Below are positions 34,810 to 42,439 of a stretch of 64,000 nt of DNA, in pieces (within the stretch, counting starts at the first letter, position 1; the number at the start of each line of letters is the position of its first letter). Below the pieces are notes generated by a model, which saw nothing but the letters and a program-made list of their open reading frames with translations, made no database searches and was not told the origin of the DNA. The stretch is from Micromonospora echinaurantiaca. GTDB lineage: Bacteria; Actinomycetota; Actinomycetes; Mycobacteriales; Micromonosporaceae. The stretch spans positions 4,827,001 to 4,891,000 of the forward strand of contig NZ_LT607750.1 of the NCBI RefSeq assembly GCF_900090235.1, in the 5' to 3' direction. A program made the position numbers and the translations under genes.

Positions 34810-36381
34810 GTGGGCAGAGTTCTCGGCGTGATCCGGCTCTCTCGGGAGCGCGAAGAGTCGACCTCGGTCGCACGGCAGCGCGCGTACATCACGGCATGGG
34901 CTGAGCAGAACGGACACACGATCGCTGGGTGGGCCGAGGACGAAGGCGTGAGCGGCAGCGTTCCGCCGTGGGAGCGCCCGCAGCTCGGCGAGTGGCTGCC
35001 AACCAGCCTCGGCGGCAGGGCAGACGTCGCCCGGTTCGACATCCTCTGCGCCTGGCGGTTGGACCGGGTGTCCCGCCGGGTGCTGCACCTCGCCGCACTG
35101 ATGGACTGGTGCAAGAGCACGGGCCGGGCCATCGTGTCGACCTCGGAAGGGTTCGACATCAACTCCCCGATGGGTGCGGTGTTCGTCAACATCCTTGCCG
35201 CGCTGGCGGAAGGCGAACTTGAAGCGATCCGGGAACGTGCCCGGTCATCGTTCGCCCACCTGATGAAGCAGGGTCGCTGGCGCGGTGGGTTCGTGCCGTA
35301 CGGGTACCGGGCCGTCAAGGCTGAGACCGGCCAGGGTTGGCGGTTGGAGATCGACCCAGAGACCAGCAAGGTTGCGCGGGAGATCGTGCGCCGGATCATC
35401 GCCGGGGAGTCGGCCAACTCGGTTGTGCGCTGGCTCAATGAGACAGCCACGCCGAGCCCGCTCGACGCTCAGCGGGTACGCGCCGGGAAGGCAACGACCG
35501 GCACCGAGTGGCGCGTGGCCAACCTGCTCAAGATGCTGCGCTCTCACACCCTGCTCGGGTACGCCGAGATGACCGAGACTCGCACTCGGCCGGACGGCAC
35601 CAGGGAGACGTTCGCTCGGCTGGTCCGTGGCGAGGATGGGTTGCCGTTGCAGCGTGCCGAGCCGGTCGTGAGCGCTGCCCAGTGGGAGCAGCTACAGGAA
35701 GCGTTGCGGAAGAACGCCAACCCGAAAGCAGGCAACCGAGTCGGCGGCTCTCCCCTGCTGCGCGTGGCGTACTGCGAGTGCGGGGAACCCCTGTACCGCA
35801 ACCGAGGACGGCACGGCATGTACTACCGCTGCGGTCTGCGTGCCCGCGCTGGCCGGAACTGTCCCGAGGGCATGACCTCGATCCCCGCTCACGTCCTGGA
35901 GCAGATCACCGAACAGACCTTCCTACTCGTGGCCGGCGACCTGGAGGTGATGCGCCGGGTGTTCGTCTCCGGATCGGACCATGCCGCCGAACTCGCCGAC
36001 GTAGAAGAGTCCCTTGCCGAGTTGCGGGAGCACCTCACCGCCGGTCTGTTCCGTGGCGAGCGAGGCAAGGCAGAGTTTGCCCAGATGTACAGCGCGTTGG
36101 AGGCTCGCCGGGAAGCGTTGGAGGCGTTGCCGTCCAAGCCGGATCGGTGGGAGTTGGAGCCGACCGGGCAGACGTACCGGGAGCGGTGGGCGACGCTGAC
36201 CACGGCAGCGGAACGCAACCGGGAGATGCGGGAAGCCGGGCTCAAGGTGATCGTGTACGCGCTCCCCTCGGATGAAGAGTTGGAAGCGATGAACGATCCC
36301 GATGAGTACAAGCGGGTGCGCGTGATCATCCCCGAGGATCTGATGGAGCGGGTGCAGGCGAACGCAGCCAAGGCAGCCTGA
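34810..36381 (+). CDS. int: Large serine recombinase (site-specific integrase)
   Basis: A 523-residue serine integrase. The resolvase domain (about 1-150) has catalytic Ser11 in VIRLSREREESTS and the WRLDRVSR motif around residue 85. It is followed by the recombinase domain (about 165-270, GRWRGGFVPYGYRAV...) and a zinc-ribbon (about 320-350) with CECG, a Cys in YYRCG and NCPEG, then a predicted coiled coil (EESLAELREHLTAG, about 400-440). The GTG at 34810 sits after AGGGGGAAA. It inserts the circular element into the comM attB (Walker B codons) and, with the Xis/RDF, should excise it. Confidence 0.95.
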   Translation: MGRVLGVIRLSREREESTSVARQRAYITAWAEQNGHTIAGWAEDEGVSGSVPPWERPQLGEWLPTSLGGRADVARFDILCAWRLDRVSRRVLHLAALMDWCKSTGRAIVSTSEGFDINSPMGAVFVNILAALAEGELEAIRERARSSFAHLMKQGRWRGGFVPYGYRAVKAETGQGWRLEIDPETSKVAREIVRRIIAGESANSVVRWLNETATPSPLDAQRVRAGKATTGTEWRVANLLKMLRSHTLLGYAEMTETRTRPDGTRETFARLVRGEDGLPLQRAEPVVSAAQWEQLQEALRKNANPKAGNRVGGSPLLRVAYCECGEPLYRNRGRHGMYYRCGLRARAGRNCPEGMTSIPAHVLEQITEQTFLLVAGDLEVMRRVFVSGSDHAAELADVEESLAELREHLTAGLFRGERGKAEFAQMYSALEARREALEALPSKPDRWELEPTGQTYRERWATLTTAAERNREMREAGLKVIVYALPSDEELEAMNDPDEYKRVRVIIPEDLMERVQANAAKAA

Positions 36382-36434
36382 GCGTCGCCTGCCGCCGGAT
36401 CGAGCGTGCCGGTAGCGATGTGAACGGTTGGTAG

Positions 36435-36471
36435 CCTGCCAGCACCGGACAACCGTCGATCCCCTGGCAGG
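36435..36471 (+). promoter_or_regulatory. Inverted repeat upstream of the coiled-coil gene
   Basis: CCTGCCAG (36435-36442) and CTGGCAGG (36464-36471) form an 8-base inverted repeat with a 21-base spacer. The right arm ends 4 bases before the GTG at 36476 and includes the ribosome site, so it could be an operator or an RNA stem that limits translation. Confidence 0.4.
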
Positions 36472-36475
36472 CATC

Positions 36476-37048
36476 GTGACTACCGCCGAAAAGATCAACA
36501 TTGGCATTGCGCTTGTCGCTGCGCTCGGTGTCGGCGCACTGGTTAAGTCATGGGTAGATCACCTGTTGAACCGGCGAACCAGAAGGGTCGACATCGCTGA
36601 CAAGTCAGTGCAAATCGCCGAGGCGATGATGTCCCGGATGGAGAGCGAGCTATCTCGCGCTCAAGAGGCGCTCGCCAAGGCGCAGCAGGAAAGCGATGAG
36701 CTGCGCGCAACGCTGGCAGAGACCAAGACAGCCAAGGGGAAGCTCAGCGAGCAGTTGCAAGAAATGAAGAACTCCCTGCGAGGGGTAGATACCCAGATCA
36801 CGCATGCAAGTACTGCGATCAGCGGGATGCAAGGCGAGGTTCACCATTTCCGGATCAATGCCGCTGGACTGAAAGACCTCGCCCGTCGGGGCCGGTTGGC
36901 GTACACGCCGGAAGCCGAAGAGACGTGGAAGCGTCTGAGGCAGGCCAGCAACGCTGGGCAGGAGCCCGCTCCCGGCTCTGCGGGCGATGTGGCCGCCGGC
37001 TCCGCGCGAGATGTCGCCGATGATCTGGGTAGCGCACGCGAGCGTTGA
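36476..37048 (+). CDS. Membrane-anchored coiled-coil protein (unknown function)
   Basis: A 190-residue protein, not recognised. One transmembrane helix near the N terminus (INIGIALVAALGVGALV, about 8-25) is followed by a long predicted coiled coil (about 55-115, RMESELSRAQEALAKAQQESDEL...), then a globular-looking part and an Ala/Gly-rich tail. It follows int in the same direction with a 94-base gap. It is the least GC-rich gene of the element, suggesting a different origin. Possible roles include surface exclusion or a phage/superinfection function, but nothing in the sequence decides this. Confidence 0.7.
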   Translation: MTTAEKINIGIALVAALGVGALVKSWVDHLLNRRTRRVDIADKSVQIAEAMMSRMESELSRAQEALAKAQQESDELRATLAETKTAKGKLSEQLQEMKNSLRGVDTQITHASTAISGMQGEVHHFRINAAGLKDLARRGRLAYTPEAEETWKRLRQASNAGQEPAPGSAGDVAAGSARDVADDLGSARER

Positions 37049-37282
37049 CCTCGGGGTGGGTGGGGGTATGACCCCCTGAGCAGGGATCTCCCTACCGCCG
37101 AGTCTTAGTCGCGGCCATCGGGCCACCGTCCCAGAGTCGACCGTGACCGGGCCCACGGACCCCCGCGCAGGGCCGATCTACGGGGGTTGCTCGGGAGGAT
37201 CGCCGGGCATGCCGACCCCCAGGGTGTGAGGTGCCGAGAAATTCGGGAGCACCCCGAGGGGGTCGACGTGACATCGGCGGAT

Positions 37283-37444
37283 CTACCGCAGGCCGGCTCG
37301 CTTCATCGCGCGGTGGTTGGCCTGCCGGCAACGATCGCCGCAGAACTCCCGCACGTACGCCCGATCCTCGGGCAGCGGCTCGGCGCACCAGCCGCAGAGA
37401 CCCTGTTGCCAGCGCCGGATGCGCTCGGCATCGGTTGGGATCAC
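37283..37444 (-). CDS. Small zinc-ribbon protein, 53 residues
   Basis: A 53-residue protein, VIPTDAERIRRW..., with two Cys pairs: CGWC at about residues 17-20 and CGDRC at 35-39, typical of a zinc ribbon. Its GTG overlaps the stop codon of the HNH-like gene by GTGA (37441-37444), so it is translationally coupled and is the last gene of that leftward group. The function is unknown; small Cys-rich proteins like this are common in actinomycete elements and phages. Confidence 0.6.
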   Translation of the reverse strand: MIPTDAERIRRWQQGLCGWCAEPLPEDRAYVREFCGDRCRQANHRAMKRAGLR

Positions 37445-38121
37445 GCTGCCACCCCCTCAACCTGGTCGCGGGTCGCCATGAACAGGGCAACGTGAGCGAG
37501 GGACGGACCACCCTCGGGCACCCTGCGGTGCGCGTTGTCGAACCGCTTGTGACAGGGGCGGCACATCGGCGAGTAGTGGTCAGGGTTGGTGCTGTACGGC
37601 TTGCGCGCCTCGCGACCCTTGATCATCGCTCGCTCGTCGTAGTCGGCATGCGAGTAGGCCCAGTCCTCGGCCTGGTTCCCGCAGCGGCAGGTGTAGAGGC
37701 TGGCGCTGCCTCGCTGAGCCTTCACGCGGTTGTGTGCGCCGTCGTACGTGAGCAGTTCCCGTCGCCGACTGTCCGGGTGGTTGGCCCGGTCGGCGCAGTT
37801 GGTCGTGATGCCGTTGGCAACGTTGTTGATCTGCAACGCCTTGACGTTCCCGCACTCGCAGCGGAACAGGGCCCGAGGGTCGCCGCTGGCGCTTGACTCG
37901 ATCCGCTCGACCAAGGTCAGACTCCCGTACACGTTGCCCGGCTTGTGCTTCTGCCGGCTCGGCATGGTCGCAGCCCGAGGGGTCGGGACGTAGGCGCGCT
38001 GATGCTTGGCCTTGCCCTGGCAGATCTTCCCGCAGTAGCGCGGGGCGGGTCCCCGCTTGCCCGCAGGCTTGGGCGGGATGGGTCCGCCGCAGTGCTGGCA
38101 GGTCCGGTTGTCGATGTTCAC
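37441..38121 (-). CDS. HNH-like/zinc-ribbon protein of the element
   Basis: A 226-residue protein with several predicted zinc sites. The N-terminal CQHCGGPIP...RYCGKICQGKAKHQRAY (about residues 7-38) looks like a zinc ribbon. RCECGNVKALQINNV...NC (about 78-105) resembles the AP2/HNH-associated zinc knuckle, and the C-terminal YSTNPDHYSPMCRPCHKRFDNAHRR (about 175-200) has the C..C...H pattern of HNH endonucleases. GTG start at 38121, with AGGAG further upstream. A homing- or packaging-type endonuclease is possible, but the catalytic His-Asn-His is not fully clear. Confidence 0.65.
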   Translation of the reverse strand: MNIDNRTCQHCGGPIPPKPAGKRGPAPRYCGKICQGKAKHQRAYVPTPRAATMPSRQKHKPGNVYGSLTLVERIESSASGDPRALFRCECGNVKALQINNVANGITTNCADRANHPDSRRRELLTYDGAHNRVKAQRGSASLYTCRCGNQAEDWAYSHADYDERAMIKGREARKPYSTNPDHYSPMCRPCHKRFDNAHRRVPEGGPSLAHVALFMATRDQVEGVAA

Positions 38122-38179
38122 TGTCTCTGTCTCCTGTTCGTCAGATAGGCCCGCGCGCCTTGCGCAGCGAGCCGTAGAG

Positions 38180-38199
38180 CCCCGATCCGCGGAGCGGGG
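38180..38199. repeat. 20-bp palindrome between two zinc-finger genes
   Basis: CCCCGATCCGCGGAGCGGGG is palindromic with one mismatched pair and forms a compact hairpin between the 97- and 226-residue genes. It may be a weak terminator or processing site. Confidence 0.35.
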
Positions 38200-38221
38200 T
38201 GGGTTGGTGCCGGTCCTGCTC

Positions 38222-38515
38222 TCAGCAGCCGTCAGAGGCTTGATGCGCAGCGGTGATCTCGCGTTGCTGGCGTCGCGCCCAGCGGTTCCGGTGGTAGTCG
38301 GTGCAGAACTTGGATGCCCTGCCGCTCTTGATCGGCACAGGCTTGCCGCAGTCGAGACACGCCGGACCGTCGCTCGGCTCCTGGCCGATGAGTAGCCCGA
38401 GGTGCCCGTGGTGCCGCCAGCGTCGCCAGTGCGTCTGGCAGAGCCCTCGGGCTCGGTGTGGTCGGGTGCAGTGCTCGACCAGGCACCCCCGGTCGGTGTG
38501 TTCGTTGTTCGCCAT
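38222..38515 (-). CDS. Two-zinc-finger small protein, 97 residues
   Basis: A 97-residue Cys/His-rich protein. The first motif, CLVEHCTRPHRARGLCQTHWRRWRHHG (about 11-37), is the knuckle found at the start of many phage HNH proteins. The second, CLDCGKPVPIKSGRASKFC (about 53-71), is a zinc ribbon like that in the next gene. No clear enzymatic residues are seen. It may bind nucleic acid and work with the adjacent 226-residue protein. The start at 38515 has no strong ribosome site. Confidence 0.6.
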   Translation of the reverse strand: MANNEHTDRGCLVEHCTRPHRARGLCQTHWRRWRHHGHLGLLIGQEPSDGPACLDCGKPVPIKSGRASKFCTDYHRNRWARRQQREITAAHQASDGC

Positions 38516-38580
38516 GTCATGTCCGCAGAGGGAAGGGGAGAGCAGGTGCGGACCTACCTGCCCTCCCCGTTGTCCCTCGG

Positions 38581-39678
38581 TCAGCCAGCCACCTGGGCGG
38601 CAGCCTCAACCCTGACCACCAACCGAACCTCGGTCTTGTGCGCCCGGTTGCTGAACTCCTGCCCCGGCTTGGCGTCCTCGACGGTCCCGTTGCGGCTCAT
38701 CACGCGGGCGGCCTTGATCCGGCCGACGCCAGCGGCGAACTCATCGACCAGGGCGGCAACCGCAGCGTCGGTGTACTCGGCGACCTGGTCGGGCCGGTAG
38801 TGCTTGGTGGTCAGGTTGATCTCGGCCCGGATGGTGCGGCTCACCTTGTCGCCATCGCGAACCTGCTTGGTGACGCTGCACTCGCCGAGCGTCCAGTTGA
38901 TCCGGTTGACGGTCATGTCGTAGAGCGGGTTGCCGCTGTCGTGCTTGACCGTGCCGCCCCGGCGAGCGATCGACTGAGCAAGGGTGCTGGCCAGATCCTC
39001 GACGTGCCGAGCGTTGATCTCCTCGGGCAGCGTCGGCAGGCTCGGCTTGAGGTTGGTGATGTCGACCGTCACCGAGACGCCCTCGGGGCTGAGGCTGGCG
39101 AGTCCCTGCACCTGGTCGGCGACACGCTCACGGTCGACGGCAGCCAGACCAGCCAGGATCGCCCCGCCGTCGATGGTCGCCCGGTTGGGGGTGATCACCC
39201 GCAGGTTGACCCGACCGGACATCAGGCCGGTCGACTGGTTGACCTTCGTCGCGTTCGACTGCGACAGGTACACCCCCGGCTCGCTCGGCTTGTCGGTGGT
39301 CACCCTGACCTGCATGCCGTAAAGACCGAACGCGAACCCGTCAGCCTCGATGCGCTCGGCGAGCCAGCGAGCGAGCGTCGGGTTGTCGATCGCCTCGGCC
39401 TTGTCCAGCTCCCGTTCGGCGGCCGGGACCGCACGCTTGGCAGCCTCGATCAGGTAGCCGAGACGGGCGATCTCAGCCTCGGCCGTCAGCAGGTCGAGAG
39501 CCGACACGCTCTCATCGCCTCGGGTCAGTCGGCCGACCAGCTCGGCGTGAGTCTCCTCGGCGGTCTCCTGTGCGGCCTCGCGGGTGGCGAGCAGGGCCCG
39601 AGCCTCGGCCAGCTTGGCGGCAGCGGTCTCGGTGGCGGTAGCGGTGCGGGCGGTGGTGTTCTTGCGGGCGGTAGCCAC
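38581..39678 (-). CDS. Coiled-coil element protein (unknown function)
   Basis: A 365-residue protein I do not recognise. The N-terminal 100 residues are Ala/Glu/Thr-rich and predicted coiled coil. The rest looks globular, with segments such as FAFGLYGMQVRVTT, GRVNLRVITPNRATIDGG and TVNRINWTLGECSVTKQVRDG. GTG start at 39678 with ACGGAG upstream. It is leftward between a terminator (39724-39748) and the zinc-finger genes, so it probably has its own promoter. It is the largest unknown gene of the element. Confidence 0.6.
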   Translation of the reverse strand: MATARKNTTARTATATETAAAKLAEARALLATREAAQETAEETHAELVGRLTRGDESVSALDLLTAEAEIARLGYLIEAAKRAVPAAERELDKAEAIDNPTLARWLAERIEADGFAFGLYGMQVRVTTDKPSEPGVYLSQSNATKVNQSTGLMSGRVNLRVITPNRATIDGGAILAGLAAVDRERVADQVQGLASLSPEGVSVTVDITNLKPSLPTLPEEINARHVEDLASTLAQSIARRGGTVKHDSGNPLYDMTVNRINWTLGECSVTKQVRDGDKVSRTIRAEINLTTKHYRPDQVAEYTDAAVAALVDEFAAGVGRIKAARVMSRNGTVEDAKPGQEFSNRAHKTEVRLVVRVEAAAQVAG

Positions 39679-39723
39679 GGTGGTTGTTCTCCGTTCTTGG
39701 GTGGCGCCCCATGTCGGGGCATG

Positions 39724-39748
39724 AAAAAAGGCCGGCAGGTAGCCGGCC
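39724..39748 (-). terminator. Intrinsic terminator after the 157-residue gene
   Basis: Read leftwards, GGCCGGC - TACCT - GCCGGCC is followed directly by six T (complement of 39724-39729). It is a textbook intrinsic terminator between the gene ending at 39827 and the gene starting at 39678. Confidence 0.85.
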
Positions 39749-39826
39749 CGAGGGATGGATGGTGCCTGTTCGGTTGTTCGTGCGCTGGTGCCGCTCAGCG
39801 CAAGCGGGAACGCCTCGCCTCGCCGG

Positions 39827-40300
39827 TCACTGCCCGGCTCCCAGCGCGACGGCAGCGGACCAGTAGACCGCGCTGTACGACGGGCACTCGGGACGGTTGG
39901 CGCGGATCGTGGCCTTGTCGGTGGAGCGCAGCTCCATCACCACACCGGGCAGGCCGGCGAGGTAGTCAGGCAGCACGTAACCCCAGCGGTCGATCAGGTC
40001 CCGGTGGTTCGGCATGGGCGGCTCGTTGTCCTGAGCGAACGTGACGATGGTCAGCCGCTGAATCATCCGCCCGTTCGCGGTCCAGGAAGCGGCGCGGGGA
40101 CGAACCCTGATCAGCGGCAGGGACTCAGCCGGGGGGAGGTGGTCACCCCGCTTGATCGCCGTCGCCTCGACAGTGAAGCAGTCACCGTAGGCGTTATACA
40201 ACACGCGGGTCACCAGGGCGGGAACGATCATCATGTCGGCATCCCACTCCCTGGCGGGACGGATGCGACGGGAGCGGGGGCGGTAGGTCTCACGGTTCAC
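39827..40300 (-). CDS. Hypothetical element protein, 157 residues
   Basis: A 157-residue protein, not recognised. It starts with a basic stretch (NRETYRPRSRRIRPAREW), then a globular-looking domain with ALVTRVLYNAYGDCFTVEATAI and WGYVLPDYLAGLPGVVMELRSTD. GTG start at 40300 with AGGAGA upstream. It is the third gene of a short leftward group (81-, 76- and 157-residue products) closed by the intrinsic terminator at 39724-39748. Confidence 0.55.
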   Translation of the reverse strand: MNRETYRPRSRRIRPAREWDADMMIVPALVTRVLYNAYGDCFTVEATAIKRGDHLPPAESLPLIRVRPRAASWTANGRMIQRLTIVTFAQDNEPPMPNHRDLIDRWGYVLPDYLAGLPGVVMELRSTDKATIRANRPECPSYSAVYWSAAVALGAGQ

Positions 40301-40336
40301 AGTCGGTTGGTTTCTCCTGTTCGGGGTTGCGGGTGG

Positions 40337-40567
40337 TCAGTAGTTGGCGGCCCGAGCGGCTGCCTCGGCTTCCCGGTAGAGCGAGGTAGCCCGGCTCAGC
40401 GCCTCGGTCGCCTCGGCGATGTCGGCAGGGGTGGACTCGGGGTCAGCCATGATCCGGGCGAGCCTCGCAGCGGCATCGGACTTGGCATCGTGGGCGAGCG
40501 CCCAACGCTGGTGGGCGAGGTTGCGTGCCGCCTCGCGTTCCCGCTTGCCCTGCTTCGGGCTGCTCAC
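40337..40567 (-). CDS. Small helical protein, 76 residues
   Basis: A 76-residue, charged, mostly helical protein (KREREAARNLAHQRWALAHDAKSDAAARLARIM). Its GTG overlaps the stop of the upstream 81-residue gene by GTGA, so the two are coupled. No family is recognised. Confidence 0.55.
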   Translation of the reverse strand: MSSPKQGKREREAARNLAHQRWALAHDAKSDAAARLARIMADPESTPADIAEATEALSRATSLYREAEAAARAANY

Positions 40568-40809
40568 TGGTCACCCCGGATGCGCCGCACAGCGGCAGTC
40601 GCGTCGGCGAGCAACCGGCGAGCGATGGCAACCGCCTCCATCGCGTCGCCGATGTCCTGCTGAGTGCCGGTGGCGTAGGCACGGACCAACCGACGCTCGG
40701 CCTCGGTCTGCCGATCGAACGCAGCGGCGTAGAACAGCTCGGCCAGGTCGAGAGCGTCGATGTCGTCGGTGGGTCCGGTGATGGTGAGGGGAAGAACGAT
40801 CGGGGTCAC
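40564..40809 (-). CDS. Small helical protein, 81 residues
   Basis: An 81-residue acidic-helical protein with GTG start and GGAG about 10 bases upstream. It has two predicted helices (LDLAELFYAAAFDRQTEAERRL and QQDIGDAMEAVAIARRLLADATAAV) similar in character to the next gene's product; the pair may form a complex. Function unknown. Confidence 0.55.
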   Translation of the reverse strand: MTPIVLPLTITGPTDDIDALDLAELFYAAAFDRQTEAERRLVRAYATGTQQDIGDAMEAVAIARRLLADATAAVRRIRGDQ

Positions 40810-41115
40810 GGTGAGGGGTCTCCGTTCATGGGTGATGGCCGGCTCTCGCCGGCCCCATCGGTTGATCGGGTGTGCTGTCGTGCCGTCGATGCCCGCTCAC
40901 GCGGGCCCATCGGGTGACCTGATCTGTTGCTTGCTCTCGCCGCCGCATCAGTCCCGCAGGGACGGCCGTCGCGCAGCCGCACGGGGCAGCCGGCCCGTAC
41001 CGGGCCGATCAGGGCAGGTCGCGACCGAGCGTCAGTCGCTCTCCGAGGCAGGCATGCAGGTGGGGGTAGATAGAGATAGAGGCGGTTTGCGTTTCCGCAG
41101 GTCAGCCGCTATCCC
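40810..41115. other. Noncoding region with two similar hairpins
   Basis: About 300 bases without a convincing gene. Two hairpins of the same design lie near its left end: GGCCGGC-TCTC-GCCGGCC (40837-40854) and GCCCGC-TCAC-GCGGGC (40891-40906), each flanked by GATG and CCATC. They may form the leader of the 81-residue gene. A purine-rich stretch lies near 41070-41085. The region also adjoins the tandem palindromes at 41116-41158. Confidence 0.5.
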
Positions 41116-41158
41116 TGTCCCCCTCACAGGGGGACACTGTCCCCCTCACAGGGGGACA
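41116..41158. repeat. Two tandem 21-bp palindromes
   Basis: Each copy (41116-41136 and 41138-41158) reads TGTCCCCCT - CAC - AGGGGGACA, a perfect 9-base inverted repeat, and the two are identical with one base between. The right copy contains the stop codon of the 129-residue gene. Tandem identical palindromes are unlike a simple terminator; they could be a protein-binding control site, partition site or part of an origin. Confidence 0.8.
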
Positions 41159-41535
41159 ACCGGGCTACGGACGCCAGCAAGGTCCCGGATGTCGATGCCG
41201 TGGAACTTGCAGTAGGTGGTTCCCTTGCCGGTCTGAAACAGGGTGTGCGGCAGGATCAGGCAACGGATGCCGGACTCAGGCAGGATCAACCCCATCTGCT
41301 TGGCAGCCGCAACCGCCTTGTCGGTCGCCTTGTCTGCCTGCCGGCCGTAGCCGATGCTGAGCGCCTGAGCCAGCTCGCCGGGTCCGAACTCGGCGTGTCC
41401 GATCTGGTTGGCGTAGCCGAGCGCAGCGAAGTGGACTCGGAAGGCTCGGGGGTTGATGTTCTCGTCTCTCGCCATGCGGCGGTACTCGGGTTGATGGATC
41501 GCACCGAAGTTGCCGGCGAACTTGAAGCGGCTCAC
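41146..41535 (-). CDS. Hypothetical element protein, 129 residues
   Basis: A 129-residue protein with GTG start overlapping the preceding stop by GTGA. Its middle part (FGPGELAQALSIGYGRQADKATDKAVAAAKQMGLI) could form a winged-helix or helix-turn-helix region, and the sequence suggests a cytoplasmic DNA-binding protein, but I do not recognise a family. It is the last gene of the xis group, and its stop codon is inside the tandem palindromes, which it might bind. Confidence 0.55.
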   Translation of the reverse strand: MSRFKFAGNFGAIHQPEYRRMARDENINPRAFRVHFAALGYANQIGHAEFGPGELAQALSIGYGRQADKATDKAVAAAKQMGLILPESGIRCLILPHTLFQTGKGTTYCKFHGIDIRDLAGVRSPVVPL

Positions 41536-41867
41536 CGAGCGACACCCGTACCCACGGCGATGATCATCGCCAGGTTGCGCCGCCAGTAGTCGCGCATGGC
41601 GGCAAGCTGCTTGCCGGTGATGTCGCGCGAGCCGTCGCGGTGCCGCTTGCCTCGCCACTGCAAGGTGACCTCGGGCGGACACTCGTTGCAGTAGCCAACT
41701 CCCCAGACCAGGAAGTAGTTCACGGCTTGCGCCTCGTCGGCAGTGACGGTCACTCGCCGGCTGTCGGTGTTGGCGATGCGGTCGGCGGTCTCGCACCCGA
41801 GGCTCATCAGCCGGTTGTCGGGGTAGATCACGCCGTCTTCGTCTTCGATGGACACTGACTGACTCAC
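41532..41867 (-). CDS. Hypothetical element protein, 111 residues
   Basis: A 111-residue protein, fourth in the coupled xis group (GTGA overlap at 41864-41867 with the zinc-finger gene and 41532-41535 with the next). It has a CNECPPEV motif that may hold metal with nearby residues, and a basic helical C terminus (GKQLAAMRDYWRRNLAMII). No family recognised. Confidence 0.55.
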   Translation of the reverse strand: MSQSVSIEDEDGVIYPDNRLMSLGCETADRIANTDSRRVTVTADEAQAVNYFLVWGVGYCNECPPEVTLQWRGKRHRDGSRDITGKQLAAMRDYWRRNLAMIIAVGTGVAR

Positions 41868-42040
41868 CTCCTGGTCGTGGTTGGCCTGCCGCTCTTGCAG
41901 GGCAGGCAGGCTGTCAGGTCCCGCTCGCCGGTGATCCGGTCGACGTAGCGGAACAGGTACTCATGCAGTCGCTCCCGGCAGACCGGGCAGCGGTGGTAGA
42001 TGTGGCGGAACGGCTCGACGGTCACGGGGTGCCGCCTCAC
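41864..42040 (-). CDS. Zinc-ribbon mini-protein, 58 residues
   Basis: A 58-residue protein with CPVC and CLPC pairs about 27 residues apart (HRCPVCRERLHEY...DLTACLPCKSG), a clear zinc ribbon. I chose the GTG at 42040 because it overlaps the stop of the 34-residue gene by GTGA; a later GTG at 42025 is also possible. Function unknown. Confidence 0.55.
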   Translation of the reverse strand: MRRHPVTVEPFRHIYHRCPVCRERLHEYLFRYVDRITGERDLTACLPCKSGRPTTTRR

Positions 42041-42141
42041 TCGCCGCTGAGCAAGCCACGTAGCCGGGCTCGCTGGTCGGGTGTCAGGGGTGGTGCCTCG
42101 CTGGCGATGCGCTCGGCGATGCGCCGCAGTTCCTCGCTCAA
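42037..42141 (-). CDS. Small helical peptide, 34 residues, next to xis
   Basis: A 34-codon frame starting with TTG that overlaps the xis stop as TTGA, and ending with a TGA that overlaps the next GTG. The product is two short helices (SEELRRIAERIASEAPP and TPDQRARLRGLLSG). Peptides of this kind, with an APPLTP-DQR-RL pattern, often follow xis in actinomycete elements (from memory), so I regard it as a real gene despite its size. Confidence 0.5.
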   Translation of the reverse strand: MSEELRRIAERIASEAPPLTPDQRARLRGLLSGE

Positions 42142-42326
42142 CGGCCGATCTCCCGTGCGTACCGCTCAACCTCGCTGACCGGGTAGAGCACCCTGCCGAG
42201 CTGCCGGATGTAGGTCATGGGAGAGCGAGCCTCGCTGCGCTGGTTCCGCAGGGTGCCGACGCTCAGCCCGAGGTGTGCCGCTGCCTCGCGGGCGGTCATG
42301 TACTCGGTGCCGTCGATGATGATCAC
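42138..42326 (-). CDS. xis: Excisionase-like helix-turn-helix protein
   Basis: A 62-residue MerR/excisionase-type DNA-binding protein. The winged helix reads YMTAREAAAHLGLSVGTLRNQRSEARSP, followed by RVLYPVSEVERYARE. GTG start at 42326 with GAAGGA upstream. Such proteins in AICEs and phages act as directionality factors for excision or as regulators. It is first in the leftward chain xis, 34 aa, 58 aa, 111 aa, 129 aa. With a serine integrase the true RDF can be any small protein, so the name is tentative. Confidence 0.75.
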   Translation of the reverse strand: MIIIDGTEYMTAREAAAHLGLSVGTLRNQRSEARSPMTYIRQLGRVLYPVSEVERYAREIGR

Positions 42327-42439
42327 GGGTGGTGTCCTTCCCGCCCGTTGCCGGGCATGGCTCGATGGGGACAGCCGGGATGGCTGCCCCCTGGTGGGTG
42401 GTGGTGGTTGATGCCCCGGCATCACTGGTCAGGGCCATG

